Assembly: GCA_902622875.1 (NCBI GenBank)
Contig: CACNRW010000013.1
Location: forward strand, 1-48,650
Direction of reading: 5' to 3'
DNA: 48,650 bases
Source: an uncultured SAR116 cluster alpha proteobacterium
Lineage (GTDB): Bacteria > Pseudomonadota > Alphaproteobacteria > Puniceispirillales > Marisalimonadaceae
A model generated the notes under the pieces. It had not been told where the DNA came from. It ran no database searches and saw nothing but the letters and a program-made list of their open reading frames with translations. The position numbers were made by a program, and so were the translations under genes. Shown here one piece after another: positions 16,897 through 26,206 of the stretch. Each line of letters starts with the position of its first letter. Position 1 is the stretch's first letter.

Positions 16897-18525
16897 TCAT
16901 AACAATTCATTTTCTATATCAGTATCCATCAATACCTTATCTCTATCAGAGTAATCTCCAAGTCCTCCACCACCAGGTGTGAATATTTCTAATATTTCAC
17001 CAGCTTTAATAACTTGAGTTCCCTTACCATTAAGCTTTCTTTTATTTTTGATAGATACCTTACCTGCATTACCATTCTCCCCATTTAACCTTCCTCTAGC
17101 TGGAAATTTTATTCTATCAAAGGAAGCTAACAAATCCATATCTTCGTCAATTGCTGATTTAATTTCAATAACTTGACCCATACCACCATTATATTTTCCT
17201 TTACCCCCACTTCCAGGATTATATTCTTTTTTAAGAAACAATAATGGCGCAACCGCTTCATTAATTTCAACTGGAGTTCCCCTTACACCAGAAGGATAGG
17301 CAGTAGCTGATAAACCATCCTTATTTGGCCTTGCTCCTGTGCCACCATTAACTACGGCAGTAACTGCAAATAAAGAGTTATTGTTGGCACCCCTGTCAGT
17401 CTTGCCACGAAATGTAATATTCCATAAACAAGAAGCACCTTCTGCAGGGACCTTTTCAGGTATAGCTTTTTCTAAGCAACCAAAAACTACATCTGGAAGC
17501 ATTTGTCCAATAATATGTCTTGCGCATACTGCAGCAGGATATGGGGCATTTAAAATTGAACCTATTGGTGCATCAATTTCAAAAGGTTTTAGGGAACCAG
17601 CATTGTTTGGTATTTCTGCACTAACGAGACAACTCAAGCCAAAACAAGTATAAGCCTTGGTATATGATAGCGGAACATTTATACCAAATTTTGATTTATC
17701 AGAAGTACCTGTATAATCAACTGATATAAAATTATCTGAAACTTTTAGTTTAGCCTCTAATTTAATATCCTTTTCAAATCCATCTATCATCATAGAATTT
17801 TTATATATACCATTTGGGATTTTCTTAATTTCATTCTCTACAGCTATTAAAGACTTATCATATATAAAATCAGATAATTTTTTTAAATCATCAATTTTAA
17901 ATTCTTTCATCATTTCAACTAATCTTTTGCAACCTATATCATTACATGCAGCCAATGAATAAACATCACCTTCTGTTTCTACTGGTTGTCTTGTGTTTTG
18001 GCTAATTAGTTTTAATAATGTTTTATTCATTAAACCTTTGTCAGCTAATTTCAACATAGGTATATAAAGACCTTCCATATGTATATCAGTAGCATCAGGA
18101 CCAACTCCTAATCCTCCGATATCTGTCAAATGAGATGTACAAGAAAAAAGACCAACTATTTTGTTATTTTTGAAACAAGGTGTTGTTAGTACAAAATCGT
18201 TCAAATGTCCTGTTCCCATCCATGGATCATTTGTGATAAATATGTCTCCTTCACTCATAGTGTTTAACGGAAAATGATTTATAAAATGCTTAACTGATTC
18301 TGCCATAGAATTTACATGACCAGGGGTACCTGTAACAGCTTGAGCCATCATTCTACCTTCTAAATCAAACACTCCAGCAGATATATCTCCACATTCACGA
18401 ACAATTGGACTAAATGCAGTTCTAATTAATGTTTGGCCTTGCTCTTCAACAACAGAAAGAAGTCTATTCCACATCACTTGATTTTGAATATTATTTTTAT
18501 CATCAATTAAATTATTCTCATTCAT
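16897..18525 (-). CDS. hyuB: hydantoinase B / 5-oxoprolinase beta-type subunit
   Basis: This 542-residue protein is HyuB, the C-terminal-type subunit of ATP-dependent hydantoinase, N-methylhydantoinase and acetone-carboxylase-like complexes. Diagnostic segments are RECGDISAGVFD, MAQAVTGTPGHVNSM, TNDPWMGTGHLNDF near residue 100, VDYTGTSD and the C-terminal GGKGKYNGGMGQ and TPGGGGLGD loops. The length is typical. With HyuA it hydrolyses a cyclic amide (hydantoin, methylhydantoin, oxoproline or related) using ATP. The start overlaps the end of hyuA by eight bases. It is the last gene of the long minus-strand uraD-to-hyuB run, and converges on the racemase-like gene. The exact ring substrate cannot be set from sequence. 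Confidence 0.88.
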   Translation of the reverse strand: MNENNLIDDKNNIQNQVMWNRLLSVVEEQGQTLIRTAFSPIVRECGDISAGVFDLEGRMMAQAVTGTPGHVNSMAESVKHFINHFPLNTMSEGDIFITNDPWMGTGHLNDFVLTTPCFKNNKIVGLFSCTSHLTDIGGLGVGPDATDIHMEGLYIPMLKLADKGLMNKTLLKLISQNTRQPVETEGDVYSLAACNDIGCKRLVEMMKEFKIDDLKKLSDFIYDKSLIAVENEIKKIPNGIYKNSMMIDGFEKDIKLEAKLKVSDNFISVDYTGTSDKSKFGINVPLSYTKAYTCFGLSCLVSAEIPNNAGSLKPFEIDAPIGSILNAPYPAAVCARHIIGQMLPDVVFGCLEKAIPEKVPAEGASCLWNITFRGKTDRGANNNSLFAVTAVVNGGTGARPNKDGLSATAYPSGVRGTPVEINEAVAPLLFLKKEYNPGSGGKGKYNGGMGQVIEIKSAIDEDMDLLASFDRIKFPARGRLNGENGNAGKVSIKNKRKLNGKGTQVIKAGEILEIFTPGGGGLGDYSDRDKVLMDTDIENELL

Positions 18526-20587
18526 TATCTATATGTTCCATTTGCAAAAAGTTGTTACTTAAAACTTTTGTGTTAAAGTTATTTGAAACAACTATTGTAG
18601 TTTGATCCTCTGTTATTATACATTGACCATGTATAAAATCTCCAGGCTTTAAATTTGTCCTTTCGTAATTAGGTATTTTAATTTTTTCTCCACTTTCATA
18701 ATCGCAAAAATCAATTAAAGAATTTTCTTTAATGTTTTTGTAAGCCTCAAGTTCTATATATTTAGTGTATTTCTTATCTATGATAGATAATGACAAAGAC
18801 CAGGTTAAAATTTCTATGTCAGCATTTGGCAGTGTTCTAGAATATAATTTTTCGTAATTAGTTTCAAAAGACTCTTTAATTTTGTTTGCGTCTTTAGTAT
18901 ACAACGCTTCATTTTCTATAGGCACTTTTATTTCGTGTCCTTGTCCAGCATAACGCATAAATGCAAAACGTTCTTCAATATATTCTGTATTTTCAGACTT
19001 GATTTGTATAATTTTTTTGGCTTCATCCTTCATAGATGTTAGTAAATTATTAACTTTTTCAAAGTTAAACTTATTTAATAACATTCTTAGACTTTTAACT
19101 ACTTCGTATCCAACAGGTGCTTTCAAAAAACCGACTGCTGATCCTACACTTGCGTTTGTAGGGATGATGATTTTTTTTACTTTTAATTTTTCTGCAACTC
19201 TAGAGATATGAAGAGGGGCAGCTCCTCCAAATCCAATTAATGTTCTGTTTGATGTTTCGTGACCTTGTTCAACAGTATGAACTCTAGCAGCATTTGACAT
19301 GGTTTCATCTACAATTTCAGATATTGCTAATGCGGCTGTTTCGGTCTTAATGTTAAGCTTGTCACTAATATTTTTTGTAATTGCATTTTTAGCAAATTCT
19401 TTAGATAAGTCTATTTTACCCCCAGCAAATTTATCAGCATCAATCTTCCCTATTATTAAATCTGCATCTGTAATTGTAGGATTATCTCCCCCATTAGAGT
19501 AACATGCTGGGCCTGGGTTTGAGCCAGCACTGTCTGGCCCGGTAATTATTTGATCTAACTTATTTACCCGTGCTATTGATCCACCTCCTGCACCAATCTC
19601 AACCATTTCAATTACAGGAATTCTTAAAGGTAGACCACTTCCTTTTTTAAACCTAGCTTTTCTGTCAACTTCAAATTCTCGAGCTTTAATTGCTTTCTGG
19701 TTTTCAATTATGGTTATCTTAGCGGTTGTTCCTCCCATATCAAATGATATTACTTTATCTAATTTCAAATCTTCAGCAATAGATGTAGCTAAAATAGCAC
19801 CACCTGCAGGACCAGACTCAACTAACCTAACTGGATTATTAAACGCATTTATTACATTAGTTAAAGTTCCACCAGAGGTCATTAATAAAAGGGGGCAATT
19901 AAAACCTTTTTGCCTTAATTCTGTATCTAATTTTTTCAAATACGTAGATATTAGAGGTTTTATGTATGAGTTAACTACAGTAGTAGTAAAACGTTCATAT
20001 TCTCTTATTTCTGGACATACGTCAGAAGATATACTGACTTCTACATCTGGTAAATATTTTAATAAAAATTCTTTTAATTCATTTTCATTTTTAGCATTCG
20101 CATAGGAATGTAGAAACCCAATTCCAATACTTTCAAATTTTTCATTTTTGATTATATCTACTAAATTTTGAAATTTTTTCGTATTTATAGGATTTATTAT
20201 ATTTCCATTAATATCAGTTCTTTCTTCTATTACATATCTATACTTTCTTGGGACAAGTGACTTTGTTTTTTCAATAAGTATATCATACTGATCAAACCTA
20301 CTTTCATAACCAATATCTAAAACATCCCTGAAACCCTGAGTTGTTATGAAACAAGTTTTGGCCCCCTTTCTTTCAATTACTGCATTTGTAGCCAAAGTCG
20401 TACCATGAATAATCATCTTTATATCTGAAGAATTGATTTTATTTTCTTGTAATAGTTCTATAACGCCATGAATTACTGCAACTTCAGGTTGAGAGGAAGA
20501 AGTAAGCACTTTTTTAGTGTAAAGATCAGTTTTGTGCTCTAGAACTATGTCAGTAAAAGTTCCACCAATATCAATAGCAAGTCTCAT
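18518..20587 (-). CDS. hyuA: hydantoinase A / 5-oxoprolinase alpha-type subunit (ATP-binding)
   Basis: This 689-residue protein is HyuA, with the actin/Hsp70-like ATP-binding fold. The N-terminal phosphate loop IDIGGTFTDIVLE (4-16), HGTTLATNAVIERKG near 63-77, ISFDMGGTTAKI with the second phosphate loop near 285, and the GAGGGSIARV segment are all intact. It partners HyuB to open a five-membered cyclic amide at the cost of ATP. The two genes overlap by eight bases. Upstream on the same strand, 24 bases away, is dctM of a TRAP importer. This makes the TRAP system a likely carrier of the HyuAB substrate, such as a hydantoin, ureide or oxoproline-like compound. That link is inference from operon structure. 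Confidence 0.88.
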   Translation of the reverse strand: MRLAIDIGGTFTDIVLEHKTDLYTKKVLTSSSQPEVAVIHGVIELLQENKINSSDIKMIIHGTTLATNAVIERKGAKTCFITTQGFRDVLDIGYESRFDQYDILIEKTKSLVPRKYRYVIEERTDINGNIINPINTKKFQNLVDIIKNEKFESIGIGFLHSYANAKNENELKEFLLKYLPDVEVSISSDVCPEIREYERFTTTVVNSYIKPLISTYLKKLDTELRQKGFNCPLLLMTSGGTLTNVINAFNNPVRLVESGPAGGAILATSIAEDLKLDKVISFDMGGTTAKITIIENQKAIKAREFEVDRKARFKKGSGLPLRIPVIEMVEIGAGGGSIARVNKLDQIITGPDSAGSNPGPACYSNGGDNPTITDADLIIGKIDADKFAGGKIDLSKEFAKNAITKNISDKLNIKTETAALAISEIVDETMSNAARVHTVEQGHETSNRTLIGFGGAAPLHISRVAEKLKVKKIIIPTNASVGSAVGFLKAPVGYEVVKSLRMLLNKFNFEKVNNLLTSMKDEAKKIIQIKSENTEYIEERFAFMRYAGQGHEIKVPIENEALYTKDANKIKESFETNYEKLYSRTLPNADIEILTWSLSLSIIDKKYTKYIELEAYKNIKENSLIDFCDYESGEKIKIPNYERTNLKPGDFIHGQCIITEDQTTIVVSNNFNTKVLSNNFLQMEHIDNE

Positions 20588-20611
20588 TAATTGAAATCCT
20601 CTAAAAAATTA

Positions 20612-21910
20612 TCATTGGATCATAAAATTGACAGGTGCGGTAACAATTTGAGGAAAAATAACAATTATAACTATACTTAATAACATTAAAAAGAAAAAGG
20701 GTAAGGCAGCTTTAGTAACTTTCAATATATCTCTACCTGTCATTCCTTGAAGAACAAATAAATTAAACCCTACTGGAGGAGTAATTTGTGCCATTTCAAC
20801 AACTATTACAGTAAAAATACCAAACCATATTAAATCTATACCAGCTGTCTGAACCATTGGCAAAACTACAGATGCAGTCAATACCATCATGGATGTTCCC
20901 TCAAGAAAACAACCAAGGAAAATGTATAATATTGTTAAAATTGCTAAAAGTGAAAGTTGTGATAATTCAAAGTCATTTACTATTTGTCCTAATTGTTTTG
21001 GGATTCCAGTGTAGCCCATTGCAACAGAAAGAAAGGCAGCTCCCACAATAATAAAATTAATCATACAAGATGTTTTGACTGCACCTAGTAAGCTATCCAT
21101 AAAACTTTTAAAATTAAGAGATTTTGAGGACCATGCAAGTATTAGTGCTCCAATCACACCAATAGTTGCAGCCTCTGTAGGAGTAGCATAACCACCATAA
21201 ATTGATCCAAGAACAAAAAATATTAGTGCAACCACTGGAATCAAGTTTCTTGCTGCTTTTATTTTTTCTAAAAAAGTGTAACTAACATTTTGTTTTGGTG
21301 CTAAGGAAGGATTAAGTTTAGATCTAATCGCTATATATGACATAAAAATAAAAATAATCATTATACCTGGCAAAACACCAGCTATGAAAAGTCTTGAAAT
21401 TGAGACTTGAGCTAAAACACCATAAACAATTAGCATGATTGAAGGTGGAATTAACAAACCTAATGTTCCGGAACCCGCTAAAGAACCTATGCTAAGGGTC
21501 TCATCATAATTTCTTTTCTTTAATTCCGGTATACTCATTCTACCTATTGTGGCGCAAGTTACTGCACTAGAGCCCGCAACAGCAGCCATTATACCACAAC
21601 CAACCACATTTACATGTAATAAACCTCCAGGTAAATTAGATAACATTGGAGAAAGACCTTTAAACATTTCTGAAGAAAGTCTTGTTCTAAAAAGTATCTC
21701 ACCCATCCATATAAATAAAGGCAAAGCTGTTAGTGCCCAATTCCAACTTGCATCCCATAATGTACTTGCGAGCAAAGATCCTACAGGTGCAGGAGTAAAA
21801 AATTCTAGTAATATATATCCTAAGGTAATTAATGCTGGAGCTACCCAGATACCCAAAGATAAAAGAAATAGTAACAAGATAAATAAAATTAATGATAATC
21901 CAGTGGCCAT
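20612..21910 (-). CDS. dctM: TRAP transporter large permease subunit, DctM-like
   Basis: This 432-residue integral membrane protein is the large TRAP permease, with about twelve hydrophobic helices. Typical segments are LPLFIWMGEILFRTRL, the AVAGSSAVTCATIGRMSIPELKKRNY loop, GSGTLGLLIPPSIMLIVYG, the YATPTEAATIGVIGALIL repeat and the late TPPVGFNLFV motif. It carries substrate across the inner membrane using an ion gradient together with the small subunit and the periplasmic binding protein encoded upstream. The three genes lie in the usual order P-Q-M with gaps of 11-18 bases. HyuA follows 24 bases downstream. Confidence 0.92.
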   Translation of the reverse strand: MATGLSLILFILLLFLLSLGIWVAPALITLGYILLEFFTPAPVGSLLASTLWDASWNWALTALPLFIWMGEILFRTRLSSEMFKGLSPMLSNLPGGLLHVNVVGCGIMAAVAGSSAVTCATIGRMSIPELKKRNYDETLSIGSLAGSGTLGLLIPPSIMLIVYGVLAQVSISRLFIAGVLPGIMIIFIFMSYIAIRSKLNPSLAPKQNVSYTFLEKIKAARNLIPVVALIFFVLGSIYGGYATPTEAATIGVIGALILAWSSKSLNFKSFMDSLLGAVKTSCMINFIIVGAAFLSVAMGYTGIPKQLGQIVNDFELSQLSLLAILTILYIFLGCFLEGTSMMVLTASVVLPMVQTAGIDLIWFGIFTVIVVEMAQITPPVGFNLFVLQGMTGRDILKVTKAALPFFFLMLLSIVIIVIFPQIVTAPVNFMIQ

Positions 21911-21921
21911 ATATTTCTCTT

Positions 21922-22437
21922 TTAAGTATTATCTTTTAAGATTGGATCAGCATTTTTTACGTAAGATGGCTGATCCTTTTTCCAAACTGTAAAAAAATCA
22001 TCAATAAGAGCAATTAGGAATATAGTTACTCCTATAGACATACTTATCCTTGGAATCCAAAAAGGAATAGCCAATAGACCTGGGCTAATATCCTCGAAAA
22101 TGAATGAAAAGTAGACGAAGTCCCAACTCCAATATGTTAAATAACTAGAAATTATAATACAAAATAACAAAGAGAAGAGCTCTTGATATCTTCTAACTTT
22201 TGTTCCTAATAATCTTGTAAATAAAGTTACCCTTATGTGCTCACCACTGTGAAAAGTATATGAAAGCCCAAAAAAAGTTAAAGCAGCCAGACTAAAACCA
22301 GCAGTTTCAGTAGAATCTACTGTGATATTTACAAATCTACCTAAAATTTGAGCAACAATGGTCAAAGCAATCAAGACCATAAAAAAAGCAGAGAGATAGC
22401 CACTGAATAGATATAATTTATTTAATTTATTTCTCAT
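21922..22437 (-). CDS. dctQ: TRAP transporter small permease subunit, DctQ-like
   Basis: This 171-residue membrane protein has four predicted helices and the DctQ family pattern: an N-terminal helix, an ETAGFSLAALTFFGLSYTF helix, GEHIRVTLFTRLLG with the conserved basic loop, and a C-terminal helix ending near residue 150. It forms the elevator-supporting small subunit of the TRAP complex. It lies between dctP (18 bases) and dctM (11 bases), in the normal order for a TRAP operon. Confidence 0.88.
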   Translation of the reverse strand: MRNKLNKLYLFSGYLSAFFMVLIALTIVAQILGRFVNITVDSTETAGFSLAALTFFGLSYTFHSGEHIRVTLFTRLLGTKVRRYQELFSLLFCIIISSYLTYWSWDFVYFSFIFEDISPGLLAIPFWIPRISMSIGVTIFLIALIDDFFTVWKKDQPSYVKNADPILKDNT

Positions 22438-22455
22438 GACTATCTCGCTAAAATT

Positions 22456-23430
22456 TTAACGCAAAGATAAATATCTATCTAAGACAGCATTAGCCTCTGG
22501 ACTAGCTTTTGATCTCCAGTTTTTCATCATCTCTAGACCAATACTTTTCATTTTGCTAATTACCTCATCAGGAGCATTTTTAGAAGACATTCCATTTGTC
22601 TTGAGAATATCTATTTGCTTCTTAGTAGTTTCAGCACTCATTTCCCAGCCCCTAAGCTCAGCTTTCTTTGCGGCAGCTAAAATATTACTTTGATCACCTT
22701 TTGATAGAGCATTAAAGGCTTTTTTGGTAACGACGACTGCATTTTTACTGAAAATAGCTCCAGCATATGTAAAATGTTTCGTATTATCCCACGCTTGAAT
22801 ATCTATGCCTGTTTGCGGACTAGTAAATAAAGCCTCAATAAGACCTGTAGAAAATGCTTGAGGAATCTCAGCAAAAGGAAGAATTGTTGCATTAAATCCT
22901 AACATAGATCCCATTTGCTGTGTGGCAGTAGAGTATATTCTTAGCTTTTTACCTTTAAAGTCAGAAACACTACTTACAGGAAACTTAGTGTAAAAGCCTT
23001 GTCCTGGCCACGGAGCAGTATATAAAATCATAAGCCCTTTTTTATCGAATTTTTCCTGAAGATATTCCATCTGTACATCTTTCAACATCCAAGCACTTGA
23101 ATAGTCTGGTGCAATAAACGGTAATCCTGCTAAGATATACATTGGGTCTTCATTACCATAAATACCTAACCTAATTTCACCAATTGGAATTTGTCCTCTT
23201 TGAAGAGATGTCTTTATAGCATCTAATTTAATTAGAGTATCATTAGGGTTTAAGTTGATATTAACCGAAGTGGTAGACTTAACATCCTCTATAAATTTAA
23301 TTATATTTTGAGTATGAAAATTACTTTTTGGGTATCCAGAGGCCATTGTCCAATCTGCTGCATGCAAATTAAAACTGAAAAAAGATACGGTTACAAAAAG
23401 AAACATTCTTTTAAAAATTTTTGTAATCAT
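22456..23430 (-). CDS. dctP: TRAP transporter periplasmic substrate-binding protein, DctP-like
   Basis: This 324-residue binding protein has a signal peptide (FLFVTVSFFSFNLHA, cleaved near residue 24) and the DctP fold. Landmarks are ASGYPKSNFHTQNIIKFIEDV, PIGEIRLGIYGNEDPMYILAGLPF, KLRIYSTATQQMGSMLGF with the ligand-carboxylate Arg, and ALFTSPQTGIDIQAWD. I place the start at the ATG at 23430, not at an in-frame codon 60 bases upstream, because AAGGA lies eight bases before it and the signal peptide begins there. Substrates of this branch are carboxylates, and the conserved Arg suggests a carboxylate or ureido-acid. A promoter candidate lies just upstream. The gene may be read both from that promoter and from the puuE side. 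Confidence 0.88.
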   Translation of the reverse strand: MITKIFKRMFLFVTVSFFSFNLHAADWTMASGYPKSNFHTQNIIKFIEDVKSTTSVNINLNPNDTLIKLDAIKTSLQRGQIPIGEIRLGIYGNEDPMYILAGLPFIAPDYSSAWMLKDVQMEYLQEKFDKKGLMILYTAPWPGQGFYTKFPVSSVSDFKGKKLRIYSTATQQMGSMLGFNATILPFAEIPQAFSTGLIEALFTSPQTGIDIQAWDNTKHFTYAGAIFSKNAVVVTKKAFNALSKGDQSNILAAAKKAELRGWEMSAETTKKQIDILKTNGMSSKNAPDEVISKMKSIGLEMMKNWRSKASPEANAVLDRYLSLR

Positions 23431-23460
23431 TTTTAATTCCTTTCGTTTTATATGTTTAAT

Positions 23461-23490
23461 AATTAAGCATTCATAATAAAACAGAGTCAA
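23461..23490 (-). promoter_or_regulatory. candidate sigma70-type promoter of the TRAP operon
   Basis: On the minus strand the puuE-dctP gap holds TTGACT (23485-23490) and TTAATT (23461-23466) separated by 18 bases, close to the -35/-10 consensus and 31 bases before the dctP start. The gap is 121 bases, long for this compact run. An internal promoter would let dctP be made at a higher level. This is a consensus match only. Confidence 0.35.
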
Positions 23491-23551
23491 ATTGAATTGA
23501 ACATGAGCAAAATTTTATTAAATCACTTTAAAATATGTGTCATAAATTTAA

Positions 23552-24454
23552 TCAGAAAAAATTGAATGAATCTTTTTCTAAGCAAAAGTTTGCTATGTCT
23601 ATCCTCTTAGGTATCCATACATTTTGATATGTTTTTATATGTTTGATAAAATCTTTAAGTCCCTTAATTCTTCCTGGTCTTCCAATAATTCTGGGATGTA
23701 GTCCAATAGACATCATTCTTAAAGAACCATCATCTGTTTCTGAAAGGAGTTGATTAAATGATTCTTTACAATAAATATTAAAATCGTCACCTTGTACAAA
23801 ACCATTATTCCCATCAAACCTCATGTCATTGGTATCAAATGAATATGGAATAATTACAAATTTCTTATCATTTTGTCTTATTACATAAGGTATGTCATCA
23901 TTATAAGCATTAGAATCATAAATAAAACCTCCATGTTCGATTAATAGATCCCTAGTAAATGTTGACGTACTTGATTTTGTATGCCAACCCTGTGGGGGAC
24001 GACCAGAAAGTTTTAGAATTGACGAGTAACAATCATTAATGATTTGTTTTTCTTCCTCTCTACTGAAATAAGCATGAGATATCCACTTTACACCATGAGC
24101 AGATATTTCATGTTTTCTATTCAGTATTTCTGTAATGAGCCATGGAGAATTTTCCAATGCACGTGAGCAACAACTAAACGTTGCTTTTACGTTATATTTA
24201 TCAAAAACGTCAAAAATACGCCAAATACCTGATCTTAAACCGTATTCAAAATGAGATTCCATACAAAGATCAGGGATATCTAATATTTTAATTTTATTAT
24301 TTTCGTATACATGCTCATTTTGACTATCGCCTGACGAAATCGAGAGCTCTGCACCCTCTTCAATGTTTACAACAAATGATACTGCAATTTTACTTTTTTG
24401 AGGCCAAAGAATTTTTGGCTTTTCTTTTCCATAACCAATAAAATTTCTTTTCAT
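23552..24454 (-). CDS. puuE: allantoinase PuuE, polysaccharide-deacetylase fold
   Basis: This 300-residue protein matches PuuE, the cofactor-independent allantoinase with a polysaccharide-deacetylase (NodB-like) fold that hydrolyses allantoin to allantoate. Hallmarks are an RNFIGYGKEKPKILWP start, SFVVNIEEGAELSI (where deacetylases have the catalytic Asp), YGLRSGIWRIFDVF, ISAHGVKWISHAY with the HG motif, GWHTKSSTSTFTRDLL, and IGLHPRIIGRPGRI near the end. The length is normal for PuuE. Its stop-to-start neighbours are a racemase-like gene directly upstream with no gap and dctP downstream. Together with uraD and allantoicase in adjacent runs this fills the allantoin-to-allantoate step. A broader cyclic-ureide substrate range is possible. 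Confidence 0.88.
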   Translation of the reverse strand: MKRNFIGYGKEKPKILWPQKSKIAVSFVVNIEEGAELSISSGDSQNEHVYENNKIKILDIPDLCMESHFEYGLRSGIWRIFDVFDKYNVKATFSCCSRALENSPWLITEILNRKHEISAHGVKWISHAYFSREEEKQIINDCYSSILKLSGRPPQGWHTKSSTSTFTRDLLIEHGGFIYDSNAYNDDIPYVIRQNDKKFVIIPYSFDTNDMRFDGNNGFVQGDDFNIYCKESFNQLLSETDDGSLRMMSIGLHPRIIGRPGRIKGLKDFIKHIKTYQNVWIPKRIDIANFCLEKDSFNFF

Positions 24455-25204
24455 TTATGAACCATTATCAACTTTGTGAGCAATCAATTCCGATAAATTT
24501 TTATCAACCCCAATAGATAATTTTGGAGGTAATTTATGTTTGTTTATTGTATATTGATTCATAATGACAGCTAATTCTGCTTGCTTTACAGCTGCTTCAG
24601 CACAATCAATCACAGGAATACTAATTTCTTTTTGAACAACTTTTTTAAATCCAGACAATGGAGCCCCTGCAAATATAATAACCTCACCACCATCAAGGTT
24701 GATAGCATTTTTGGCAGATTCAATTAGAGATTTCTTCTGAAGCGTTTGGATTTTATCAATAGTTAAATTAACACCATCTATAGCTCTAAATCCTGCATAT
24801 CTAGATTGTAATCCTAGTAATTCAACACTTTCTTCATACCAAGACGCCATTGCATTAGTAAATGAGATAATTGAGAATTTTTTACCAAATAAGCAAGCAC
24901 TCAACATAGCTGCCTCCCCTAACCCAATTATAGGCAAGTTAAACAAACTTTTTGCTGGTATCAGACCTGGATCACCAAAGGCAGCTATAATTATGGCATC
25001 ATATTGTGGATGTATTTCTGCTAATTTTTCTAAAACTAAAGTGCCAGTAATTTGGGCTTCAACTTTAGTTGATATATATGGGAAACCCTTTTCTGCTGTT
25101 TTAGGAATTAAGGTTGTTTCACTACTTACAACCAACTTGGCAGTTTCATAAAGTATTTCAGTTATAGATTCAGAAGTGTTTGGGTTATACAATAATATTT
25201 TCAT
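24455..25204 (-). CDS. Asp/Glu racemase-superfamily protein of the ureide operon, no catalytic cysteine pair
   Basis: This 249-residue protein has the two-domain Asp/Glu/hydantoin racemase fold: YNPNTSESI start, IIIAAFGDPGLIPAKSL near 72-88, PIIGLGEAAMLSA, FSIISFTNA, VIIFAGAPLSG near 175-184 and the IPVIDCAEAAVKQAE helix. At the positions of the two catalytic Cys of hydantoin racemase it has Ala75 and Gly180. The AAFGDPGL/AGAPL pattern looks like a recognisable subfamily commonly found beside allantoin and hydantoin genes, so this is probably not random decay. It lies directly against puuE (no gap) and four bases after the DHDPS-like gene. A role in ureide handling is likely, but whether it racemises allantoin is doubtful from the residues. 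Confidence 0.75.
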   Translation of the reverse strand: MKILLYNPNTSESITEILYETAKLVVSSETTLIPKTAEKGFPYISTKVEAQITGTLVLEKLAEIHPQYDAIIIAAFGDPGLIPAKSLFNLPIIGLGEAAMLSACLFGKKFSIISFTNAMASWYEESVELLGLQSRYAGFRAIDGVNLTIDKIQTLQKKSLIESAKNAINLDGGEVIIFAGAPLSGFKKVVQKEISIPVIDCAEAAVKQAELAVIMNQYTINKHKLPPKLSIGVDKNLSELIAHKVDNGS

Positions 25205-25208
25205 GCCA

Positions 25209-26162
25209 CTAATTAATTCCTTTTGGAATTGTAAGACCTTTTTCAGTTAATTTTAAGTGTAATCTTTTTAACAAATAATTCATTTCCTTAATATCGTCTT
25301 CTGTAAGAACAGGTCCAGGAGATCTCACATTTAACGATTTAATAATACCTCTCTGTTGTAAGACAAATTTTCTTAAGGCTAAACCTATTCCAAATTGCTG
25401 TTCATGCCTTATAAGTGGTAAATATATATCAAATAAGTCTTCTGCTTTTTCTTTATCATGATTAGAAAATAAATTATGTAAATTCACCAACATTTCAGTG
25501 AATGCAAAACCCGTCATAATTCCGTCAGCACCTCTCTCGAGTTCTTGGGGAACATATAAGCCTCCATTCCCTACAAAGATGCTATATTTTCTGTTTAAAT
25601 GATTGTCTCTATATCTAAGAAGTCTTGATAATTTATTATGTCCTGGGCAGTCTTCATGCTTAAACATTTCAATTGAAGGATGGTTTTCCATTATAGTATT
25701 TATAAAACTTTCAGAAAAGTAAACATTAGTTGTGGGTGGATAATCCTGCAAACAAATTGGAATATCTTGAGTGCGATCTACAACTTGATTGAAATATGAT
25801 TTGATTTGATCGTCATTTTTTAGACCATTATTACCAGATACCATAACTCCAGAGGCCCCAGAATCCATTGAAAATTTTGATAGTAATTCTAAGTTGTCAA
25901 GACCAGCATTAGAAACCCCTACAATTACTGGAACACTATTAATTAAGTTATTTACGTATCTTTTTATTAATGTTTTTTGTTCTTCAATATTCAGCTTGTG
26001 AGCCTCTCCCATAACCCCAAGGATTGTAACCCCTGAAACTTTACTTTCTATGTAATAATCTGAAAGTCTATCAACTGATTCAAAATCAATTAAGTTTTCA
26101 TTGTTAAAAGGTGTTGTTGCAATGGCAATAACACCTTTCATATCTCTAAATTTTTTTGTCAT
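25209..26162 (-). CDS. dihydrodipicolinate synthase-family aldolase/lyase
   Basis: This 317-residue class I aldolase-fold protein belongs to the DHDPS/N-acetylneuraminate lyase family. The Schiff-base Lys is likely Lys168 (IEMFKHEDCPGH) and the catalytic Tyr is Tyr141 (CLQDYPPTT). The TTPF (17-20) and GVMGEAHKL (49-57) segments replace the usual TPF and GTTGE motifs, with MGE in place of TGE. This marks it as a divergent branch, not true DapA. A good AGGAAGG ribosome-binding site precedes the ATG. Its position between uraD and a racemase-like gene, with tight gaps, ties it to ureide or hydantoin breakdown. It could cleave or form a 2-oxoacid, but no substrate can be named. Confidence 0.8.
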   Translation of the reverse strand: MTKKFRDMKGVIAIATTPFNNENLIDFESVDRLSDYYIESKVSGVTILGVMGEAHKLNIEEQKTLIKRYVNNLINSVPVIVGVSNAGLDNLELLSKFSMDSGASGVMVSGNNGLKNDDQIKSYFNQVVDRTQDIPICLQDYPPTTNVYFSESFINTIMENHPSIEMFKHEDCPGHNKLSRLLRYRDNHLNRKYSIFVGNGGLYVPQELERGADGIMTGFAFTEMLVNLHNLFSNHDKEKAEDLFDIYLPLIRHEQQFGIGLALRKFVLQQRGIIKSLNVRSPGPVLTEDDIKEMNYLLKRLHLKLTEKGLTIPKGIN

Positions 26163-26206
26163 TTACCTTCCTAAAATTTATCTGGAATAAAAATTAAATT
26201 AGCTAC

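Noticed and set aside
19710-20105. A 131-codon plus-strand open frame inside hyuA.
   Set aside because: It lies opposite the conserved ATP-binding part of hyuA and has no recognisable motif or start signal.
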